Origin: Bacillus smithii
Lineage (GTDB): Bacteria > Bacillota > Bacilli > Bacillales > DSM-4216
DNA: 64,000 nucleotides
Reading direction: 5' to 3'
Assembly: GCF_001050115.1 (NCBI RefSeq)
Contig: NZ_CP012024.1
Span: 3,060,001 to 3,124,000 of the forward strand
In this document: positions 57,945-64,000 of the stretch, piece by piece
Layout of the letters: every line of letters starts with the position of its first letter
How positions within the stretch are numbered: the stretch's first letter is position 1
Notes under the pieces: generated by a model
Told to the model about the DNA's origin: nothing
The model's input: the letters and a program-made list of their open reading frames with translations, nothing else
Database searches by the model: none
Position numbers and translations under genes: made by a program

Positions 57945-58289
57945 ATGGTGTCATTCCTTATTGGTTGTAGCCATAATAATTATATGAAGTTTTCCGGAAA
58001 TAGCGATCACTGGGAAGATCAATACTCGGCGACCATAGATAGCCATAGTGAAAACGGAAAATATATTTTCCATTATAAAAACGGAGATGATACGACGATT
58101 TTTAAGAATCTTAAAATTATCGTTAACGACGAGGAACCTTCTTTGAACGATGAGGAGCATAAGGGGACCACCATTCAAATCCCCTCCAGCTGCAATGGTT
58201 GTACAGTAAAGGACAATGAACCAATCGAGGTGACCATTAGCTGGAACAGGAATAACAAAGAAACTTTTTATCTTAAACCGGATCATTAA
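57945..58289 (+). CDS. Small lipoprotein-like protein with uncertain start
   Basis: 114 residues from ATG. The lipobox LIGC lies only eight residues after the ATG and there is no basic N-terminus. AAAAAGGAG stands 16 nt upstream of the ATG, an unsuitable distance; ATT or ATC codons at 57933-57938 would be spaced correctly. Either a rare start is used or the true start was lost. The body is beta-rich with a CNGC pair near residue 86. Third gene after TcaA-like and NagZ-like. Confidence 0.55.
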   Translation: MVSFLIGCSHNNYMKFSGNSDHWEDQYSATIDSHSENGKYIFHYKNGDDTTIFKNLKIIVNDEEPSLNDEEHKGTTIQIPSSCNGCTVKDNEPIEVTISWNRNNKETFYLKPDH

Positions 58290-58425
58290 GAAATGTTAAT
58301 CTCAAAGGATGGTCGCAGTCTTTCGTTTGAAAGGATAAGAAAGATTTTTTTAATTGCTGCGGGTTTTGGAAGTTAAAATTGATCGGCCCGAAAACTCTTA
58401 ATCGGGTTATCGGTCTTGATGTTGC

Positions 58426-58455
58426 AAGCGGTCCCCGCGTTGACAGGGACCGCTT
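58426..58455. terminator. Bidirectional terminator
   Basis: AAGCGGTCCC and GGGACCGCTT form a perfect 10-bp stem around a 10-nt loop between convergent genes. The T-run is short. Confidence 0.7.
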
Positions 58456-58478
58456 TGTTATTTCCATATCATCCAATC

Positions 58479-59645
58479 TTAAAGGGCTTTTAAATACACC
58501 GATTCATATTTTTTCGCTGCGGAGATATGGGAGTATTCCGACTCGATTTTTTGACGGGCTTTGGCTGCGAATTCCTCTCCTTTTTCAGGATGTTGGAATA
58601 AGTAAACAATAGACTCGACTAGTTCTTTGATGTTTTTCTCCTCCACGAGCAAGCCGTCTTCTTGGTGGTTGACAATTTCTTTTAAACCGCCAACCGCGCT
58701 GGCGATAAGAGGAGAGCCGGATCCCATCGCCTCTAAAGCAGAAATGGAAGTAGCCTCTTCTACCCCTGCAGAGTGGACGCTAGGAACTAATACGACATCA
58801 GAAAGGGCATAAAACTCCTTAATTTGATCGTGCGGAATGGCTCCCAAAAAGACAACATGATCGTTGAGACGGTTTTCTTCCACAATCTCTTTCAATTCAT
58901 CCAACGCTTCTCCGCTGCCGGCATAAATCAGCTTGGTTTGAGGAAATTCTTTCAATACTTCTGGAAGCGCCAGAGCCGGGTAGATCACTCCATTTTTTCT
59001 GGTCAACCGGCGAGGCACAAATAAAACACGGTCATCCGCCGACAAACCATATTTCTTTCTATATTCTTGTTTTTTCTCTTTATTCGGCTTAAATTGATGG
59101 ATATCGATGAAATTCCGCACCGCCGTGGCATCGATCCCGGAAACTTCTTTCACATACTCCTTCAAGCGCTGATCAACCGTGATGACCTTTCTCGCACCTC
59201 GATAGGCTTGTACTTCAATATCTTTCATGTATTCTTCTTCCGCGCTGTTTTCCAGCAACGATCCTTTACTGATGGACTCAAACGTCATATAACCGTGAAC
59301 AGTAGCCACTGTCGGGATTCCGGTCGCCAATGCGGCTAATACAGTGAAAGGATCTTGGGCATTGATGAGGTCATATCCTTTCTGTTTGTTGGCTTCGATC
59401 AACCCATAAAGAAACTTTCTCCTCATCTTGTGCGACCATACAATGCCTTTTCCTTTTTTGAACTTATTTAATATGAAGCTTGGTCCTTGTGCCAGCGCTT
59501 TCCGCTTCCATGCAGGCACGTCCGAAAAAGAAAGGATATCCACTTGATGGCCGAGCTCCTCAAGTCCCGCTTTCAATGTCGTCACATGAGTGGACAACCC
59601 TCCCGCATGAGGATAATCATAAGCCGTGGCGAGTAAAATTTTCAT
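58479..59645 (-). CDS. Glycosyltransferase family 4
   Basis: 388 residues. N-terminal glycine-rich acceptor side (YPHAGGLSTHVTTLKAGLEEL) and C-terminal GT4 donor signature (EEATSISALEAMGSGSPLIA, the E-x7-E motif). Cytoplasmic or membrane-associated; adds a sugar from a nucleotide donor, probably to a lipid-linked surface polysaccharide, given the neighbours. ATG 59645 follows GAGGAGG. Separated from the next polysaccharide gene by about 480 bp. Confidence 0.88.
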   Translation of the reverse strand: MKILLATAYDYPHAGGLSTHVTTLKAGLEELGHQVDILSFSDVPAWKRKALAQGPSFILNKFKKGKGIVWSHKMRRKFLYGLIEANKQKGYDLINAQDPFTVLAALATGIPTVATVHGYMTFESISKGSLLENSAEEEYMKDIEVQAYRGARKVITVDQRLKEYVKEVSGIDATAVRNFIDIHQFKPNKEKKQEYRKKYGLSADDRVLFVPRRLTRKNGVIYPALALPEVLKEFPQTKLIYAGSGEALDELKEIVEENRLNDHVVFLGAIPHDQIKEFYALSDVVLVPSVHSAGVEEATSISALEAMGSGSPLIASAVGGLKEIVNHQEDGLLVEEKNIKELVESIVYLFQHPEKGEEFAAKARQKIESEYSHISAAKKYESVYLKAL

Positions 59646-60128
59646 GATTTGCCTCCTCTTATTTATCAATAAAATGAATCTTTCATTCCATCGTTTCTCA
59701 GCTATCGCACGGGTGACCCTTTATGACTGTGCTTTCATGCTTTTTCCTTCTTCTTGCTTGCACAAAAAGGTCATTCATCGTGTCTACGTGATACATCATT
59801 AGGAGCAGCACTTTCTTTATCCACGTTACCCCTATATCACCTTTCTCTCTTGTAGGCGGATATAAACAAACGAGTGCACGTCTGAAAGAAAAACCGAATA
59901 CTCAAAAAGCGCCGGCCATTCGCTTATCCACCTTACATATAAGAGTTTAGCAGAAAATAGTATCGCAAGCGATACGGAAAAAGAGAAAAGTTGTCCCTCT
60001 GCACCGGAAGAAAACGAAGGAACAGATCGAATTCCGCCAAAACCAAGAACGGATATAAACAAAAAAGGAGAGCAGGCTGCCAGCCATATACTCTCCTTTT
60101 TTTACAAAAATTGTTGCTGATGCGTTTC
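59646..60128. other. Gap in the polysaccharide cluster
   Basis: About 480 bp. It has the terminator of the upstream gene (60061-60103) and a perfect palindrome GTATCGC-AA-GCGATAC at 59960-59975 that looks like an operator for the GT4 gene. No gene seen. Confidence 0.6.
60061..60103. terminator. Terminator of the O-antigen-ligase-type gene
   Basis: AAAAAAGGAGAG and CTCTCCTTTTTT pair over 11-12 bp around an 18-nt loop. Confidence 0.8.
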
Positions 60129-61586
60129 TCATCTAAATCTTAAGGGGCGCCCAAACGTTTCTGCCGCCATAGAAGCCACTCCTCCAAGGATCATATAGAA
60201 ATAGGCGGTGAACGTTTTGTCTTCCCAAATATTATAAAGCAGTCCGCAAACATAAACGGCAATTAATATCGAAATAAGCGCATCGTCGTACGGGGAAACC
60301 GTATGTCTGTTTTTCCAGAGAAAAGCCAGCATTCCCAGCAGGAAAACGGCAAAGCCAACAACCCCAAGCACCCCTGTTTCGGCAATTACTTGAATATATT
60401 GATTATCCGAATAAATATTCAAGTTGATCCCATAATGTTTATAAATCGGCGATGAATACGATTTTGACGCTGAATCGCCAAATGTCGAAAATCCGGAACC
60501 AATAACAGGATGGTCTTTAAATATTTGCAGACCCTTTTTGACAATGAACAAGCGGCCGGTATTTTTACTTTGCTCGATCGTACTGCCTTCAAACGTCTCT
60601 TTCAGCCGTTTTTCCGCGTGTGATTCATCTCCTTGCTGATCAGGCGCCGCAATCGGCTTTTCTTTCAACACGTTCATATTCTGGACGAATTCCGTCGCTT
60701 TTGTCACCGGAATACTGATCACTATTACACTCAGCACGATGATCAGCAAAGCTTTCACAACGGTTTTCCAATTTCTCGACAAAGCCAAATAGGTGATCAA
60801 GCCGACGGCAAGGCCAATAGCCGTTCCTCTTGAATACGTCAAAATCCAAACACCCATCATCACAACTGAACCAATGAGGAGAAACAGCTTCGTTCTTTTG
60901 GAAACAAGGGTTGATAAATATAGCGTGCAAATAAAGGCGAGCGTTAAGTAAACAGCCAAAACATTTGGATTGTTAATCAACCCGTAAATGCGCTGCCGGT
61001 TCGTCGGAGAAATATAACGCTCCACCCATGTTTCCGGCATCAACAAAGTCCGCAATGATACTTTTTCGACAATTCCTTGAACGGAGAGAATCATAGACAT
61101 AGTAAAAGTAATCCATAAAAAGCGGTGAATATCTTCTTTTTCAATCGACAGCCGCTTCACTGTATAGAAAATCAAGTATGTAATCACAAAAGCCCGAACT
61201 TGAAAAATAATAGCCCCTACGGAAACCCCCGTGATAAGCGCGGACACACAACCTATAAGAATGAACAAAAAGAATCCCCATTCAAACAGCGAAAATTGGA
61301 ACATCTTTTTCCAATCGTTTCGTTGATCCCAAACCGCTCTTAAAAAGGCAGCAATGGCGATTAAATCACCGGCTATTTTCAAAGAGGGATTTATCTCTAT
61401 TAAAAACGCCCTTGTTGGAAAGTAGATGAGCAAAAACAACAGACCGTCTTTCGGCCGAATAAACGCCAGCGCAGCTACTATGAGCGAAACGGCCAAACCG
61501 ATCATACTGTTTGGAAAAAAGAGTGCCACCAAAACAAATAAAACCATAACAAGGATGTATTGATACTTCTCTCGAAAACCAGCCAT
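60129..61586 (-). CDS. O-antigen ligase/polymerase (Wzy/WaaL) family membrane protein
   Basis: 485 residues with about 12 membrane helices and one large extracellular loop (about 290-400). The Wzy_C signature is in YGLINNPNVLAVYLTLAFIC and HPVIGSGFSTFGDSASKSY ending with DNQYIQVIAETGVLGVVGF. Such proteins polymerise or attach lipid-linked polysaccharide outside the membrane. It lies between two GT4 genes in the same direction. Confidence 0.88.
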   Translation of the reverse strand: MAGFREKYQYILVMVLFVLVALFFPNSMIGLAVSLIVAALAFIRPKDGLLFLLIYFPTRAFLIEINPSLKIAGDLIAIAAFLRAVWDQRNDWKKMFQFSLFEWGFFLFILIGCVSALITGVSVGAIIFQVRAFVITYLIFYTVKRLSIEKEDIHRFLWITFTMSMILSVQGIVEKVSLRTLLMPETWVERYISPTNRQRIYGLINNPNVLAVYLTLAFICTLYLSTLVSKRTKLFLLIGSVVMMGVWILTYSRGTAIGLAVGLITYLALSRNWKTVVKALLIIVLSVIVISIPVTKATEFVQNMNVLKEKPIAAPDQQGDESHAEKRLKETFEGSTIEQSKNTGRLFIVKKGLQIFKDHPVIGSGFSTFGDSASKSYSSPIYKHYGINLNIYSDNQYIQVIAETGVLGVVGFAVFLLGMLAFLWKNRHTVSPYDDALISILIAVYVCGLLYNIWEDKTFTAYFYMILGGVASMAAETFGRPLRFR

Positions 61587-61956
61587 CTATTTGAACCTTC
61601 CTTTTACTCTATTTTTTCGACACGCAATGTTTGTCGAAATATTAAGGAAAAACGCAATTTTTCGCAAACACTACTTTTCCGATTATAAATGATTCCTAAG
61701 ATGGTCGTCAACGACACAAGCGACTGGAATGAATGATGATTTACGCTCCGTTACAGAAAACGGGAATCCCTTTTACGATCATTCTTTCCTGCTAGACTTT
61801 TGGATCTAAAAGGAGCGCTTCTTCAACTGGAAAGGGCCGGATCCACCATGCTAAAACAGGATAACAACAACATCGTTTATCCCCTGATCGGTTCAAAAAG
61901 CATGGAGGGATCAGACCCTCACACCATATGCCCTATCAGCATGCAACTTTCGACTG
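61587..61956. other. Gap between two polysaccharide genes
   Basis: 370 bp without a gene. It holds the motif GAGGGATCAGACCCTC (about 61905-61920), which is related to the palindromes at the ends of the 147-bp repeats. Confidence 0.55.
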
Positions 61957-63054
61957 TTAAGACAGCAAACGTTCATATGTATTTCGAATCATTTCATACA
62001 AATTCGTCAAGGAAAAATGTCGAGAGGCATGTTGGTAAAGGTCATCCCCCATCTTCGCCAACTCCCCTCTTTGCTTGCGGAAAATCGCTTCCTCCATTGC
62101 TTGCCTGTAAAGATCGGCATCACCAGTCGGCACAATCCAACCGGTTTTTCCGTTCGTAATTAATTCATTTACTCCCCCTACATCGGTGGTGATGACGGGC
62201 AAATGTTGATTGGCCGCTTCCAGCAGCGCCAACGGAAAACTTTCGCTATAGGAAGCCAATAAAGCCGCATCCGACGCCGCATAAATTTCTTCAACATCTT
62301 TTCGAAAGCCGAGAAAGCGGACTTGTTCGGAAAGGCCGCGCCGTTCGACGGCTTGTTCCAACTCGCTTCGAATCGGACCGTCGCCGACAAAGAGCACTTT
62401 TACCTGTGAATTCCCCAACTTTTGAAGAGCTTCCAATACGATTTCATGACCTTTAATCGGATGCAGACGCGCCACCATGACAAACAAGATGTCATCCTTG
62501 TCCGCCCCAAGTTCGGCTCTGGGCACCGGAACTGCTTTTTCTTCTGTAAAATGAATGCCATTGTAAATAGTGGTAATGTGATCTCCACGAATGCCGGCGG
62601 CCATTAAATTTTTCTTAAACCGCTCAGACACCGCAAAGTAATGATCCATCTTTTTCACGGCATAAAGATGCAGCGCCGTGAAAATTTTTCCTTTCACTCC
62701 TGCTTTCATAAAATCGAGGGATGGATCGCTATGAATCGTCGTCACCCAGCAAATTTTGGTTTTTTTCTTTAAATAAAGACCGAATAGATTGGCGCGAGGG
62801 CCATGAGTGTGTAGCAAATCAAACCGTTCTTGCCGAATATATCGGGCCAGTTTTTTTAAAACAGAAAGGTCATAGCGGGAAGTTTGCTGAAACACTTCGA
62901 CATGAATGCCGTTTTCCCGGGCTTCTTTCGACAAAGCTCCTTCTTGGAATACGGCCAAGACGACTTCATTCTTTGCAAATTGTTTTAGAAGGGTAATCAC
63001 ATGCTTGCGCGATCCCCCGGTTTCTCCTCCGCTGATAACATGGAGTACTTTCAT
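61957..63054 (-). CDS. Glycosyltransferase family 4
   Basis: 365 residues. Starts MKVLHVISGGETGGSRKHVI, a typical GT4 acceptor-side start, and has the donor motif ASYSESFPLALLEAANQHLP with GGVNELI after it. Predicted to extend the polysaccharide repeat on its lipid carrier. It lies 58 bp after tagA in the same direction. Confidence 0.9.
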   Translation of the reverse strand: MKVLHVISGGETGGSRKHVITLLKQFAKNEVVLAVFQEGALSKEARENGIHVEVFQQTSRYDLSVLKKLARYIRQERFDLLHTHGPRANLFGLYLKKKTKICWVTTIHSDPSLDFMKAGVKGKIFTALHLYAVKKMDHYFAVSERFKKNLMAAGIRGDHITTIYNGIHFTEEKAVPVPRAELGADKDDILFVMVARLHPIKGHEIVLEALQKLGNSQVKVLFVGDGPIRSELEQAVERRGLSEQVRFLGFRKDVEEIYAASDAALLASYSESFPLALLEAANQHLPVITTDVGGVNELITNGKTGWIVPTGDADLYRQAMEEAIFRKQRGELAKMGDDLYQHASRHFSLTNLYEMIRNTYERLLS

Positions 63055-63112
63055 CCGAACTTCCCCTCCAAGTGGCGCTTTCTGCTTTTTAAAAGGCCAG
63101 CCATCTTCCTCT

Positions 63113-63829
63113 TCAACGACTGGCCAATACTTTCAGGACAAATTTCGGCAACGCCATTTGACGCTTTATCCGCTTTGGTTCTTTTATTAACCGATACAAC
63201 CATTCCAAGCCTGCTTTTCGGAAAAAGGCCGGGGCCCGTTTGACCATCCCGGAATAGACATCAAAGCTTCCGCCCACTCCTTGAAACACTTTCACATGCT
63301 TCAGCTCATTCATATGTTCTCTTATCCACAATTCCTGTTTCGGGCTTCCTAAAGCGACGAACAAAAGGACAGCTTTGGAATCGTTGATTTTTTGAATAAG
63401 AGCTGATTGGTCTTGAACATAGCCGTTTTCATAGCCGGAAATGATCAGACCGGGAATTTGCCGTTCCAAATTTTCTTTTGCTTTTGAGACGACTTCCTCT
63501 TTGGCACCGTACAAAAATACACCGTGCCCTTCCTCTGCGGCAAAACGAAGAAGCCGCCCCATCATATCGACACCTGTCACCCGTTCGCGAATTTTTCCGC
63601 CTTTTAACTTGGAAGCAATAATCATGCCAACTCCGTCGGGTATTTGGTAAGTGGATTCATTGATTAATTCTTTTACAAGCGGGTCGCGGTTCGCCGCCAT
63701 CACTTTTTCCGGATTGACAGCAATGACGGTCGATTTTTTCCCAGCGGCAATCCGCTTTTTAATGTCGGCAATGATTTCCTCATAAGTCAATGATGAAACG
63801 GAGACGCCTAAATATTGTTCCTTTTCCAT
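63113..63829 (-). CDS. tagA: WecG/TagA/CpsF-family glycosyltransferase
   Basis: 238 residues, family GT26. The conserved NPEKVMAANRDP, PDGVGMIIASKLKGGKIRER and ALGSPKQELWI...GVGGSFDVYSG blocks are all present, as is the C-terminal LEWLYRLIKEPKRIKRQ that touches the membrane. TagA transfers ManNAc to GlcNAc-PP-undecaprenol, the linkage-unit step for wall teichoic acid; related enzymes serve capsule or teichuronic acid. ATG 63829 is 9 nt after AGGG; ATG 63838 is too close. The exact sugar is uncertain. Confidence 0.9.
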   Translation of the reverse strand: MEKEQYLGVSVSSLTYEEIIADIKKRIAAGKKSTVIAVNPEKVMAANRDPLVKELINESTYQIPDGVGMIIASKLKGGKIRERVTGVDMMGRLLRFAAEEGHGVFLYGAKEEVVSKAKENLERQIPGLIISGYENGYVQDQSALIQKINDSKAVLLFVALGSPKQELWIREHMNELKHVKVFQGVGGSFDVYSGMVKRAPAFFRKAGLEWLYRLIKEPKRIKRQMALPKFVLKVLASR

Positions 63830-63845
63830 TTTTGACATCCCTGCT

Positions 63846-64000
63846 TTATTCCTGAATTGCTTTTAATTTGGTCAAATCGCCGATTCGATGAAGGGTGATC
63901 CCCTCAGCGTCTTTTAGATTCGTGCAATTTTTCGTATCAAACACTACCGGCGTTTTCATACGTTGTTTCAATACGGCAGGATCCAGCTGTTTGAATTCAT
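63846..64000 (-). CDS. Nucleotide-sugar dehydrogenase (UDP-glucose 6-dehydrogenase type), C-terminal end
   Basis: The frame enters from the right edge and ends with TAA at 63846-63848. It reads EFKQLDPAVLKQRMKTPVVF, followed by DTKNCTN, which matches the C-terminal domain of UDP-glucose/UDP-ManNAc dehydrogenases (W-EF...LK...P.v.D.rN). Provides uronic-acid precursors for the surface polysaccharide. Only about 50 residues are visible, so the substrate cannot be chosen. Confidence 0.75.
   Translation of the reverse strand, partial: EFKQLDPAVLKQRMKTPVVFDTKNCTNLKDAEGITLHRIGDLTKLKAIQE

Overview
The window reads as chromosomal DNA of a Bacillaceae bacterium. The evidence is the 16S-23S spacer style, the block tex-cmpA-sprT-tRNA cluster, the block sigB-rsbW ... 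ndoA-ndoAI-alr-ydcC-acpS-rhomboid-cshA-murF-ddl (gene order as in Bacillus subtilis, inverted here), a TPP riboswitch, GTG/TTG starts behind strong AGGAGG sites, and sporulation genes. The genus cannot be fixed from the sequence alone.

Layout. 1-3344: the 5' part of a 23S gene, a full 16S gene and eleven tRNAs, read leftwards from one strong promoter. 3546-20722: conserved core (sprT, cmpA, tex, sigB operon, MazEF-type ndoAI/ndoA, alr, ydcC lipoprotein, acpS, rhomboid, cshA, an ISLre2-type insertion sequence, murF, ddl). 21-36 kb: transport and envelope genes, including a multidrug MFS exporter, mgtE with three CNNM/CorC-type paralogues (a magnesium-handling neighbourhood), cardiolipin synthase, an ArsB/NhaD-type permease and a DUF1659-DUF2922-YvrJ cassette. 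36.2-39.4 kb: a TPP-riboswitch-controlled thiamine-precursor ABC operon. 39.6-47.6 kb: cstA-ybdD, pepF and the RND pump swrC. 47.9-52.6 kb: an NlpC/P60-fold protein lacking its catalytic residues, an S-layer-homology protein bracketed by 147-bp direct repeats, and glnK-amtB. 52.8-58.3 kb: two divergent units of zinc-ribbon proteins, a TcaA-like protein, a membrane-anchored NagZ-type hexosaminidase and a small lipoprotein. 58.4-64 kb: a surface-polysaccharide cluster (two GT4 transferases, an O-antigen-ligase-type protein, a TagA/WecG transferase and the end of a nucleotide-sugar dehydrogenase).

Most notable observations. (1) The sigma-B system looks half-dismantled: sigB is intact, RsbW has lost the adenine-binding Asp of its G1 box, rsbV is a frameshifted remnant, and rsbR/S/T/U and rsbX are absent. 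(2) The secreted NlpC/P60 protein has Cys to Ala, His to Phe and His to Ala changes and should be a pseudoenzyme. (3) The direct repeats around the SLH gene reproduce exactly the intergenic region between the NlpC gene and glnK, so about 2 kb was inserted there with duplication. (4) The zinc-ribbon/TcaA/NagZ locus is the best candidate in the window for an uncharacterised multi-gene envelope system.
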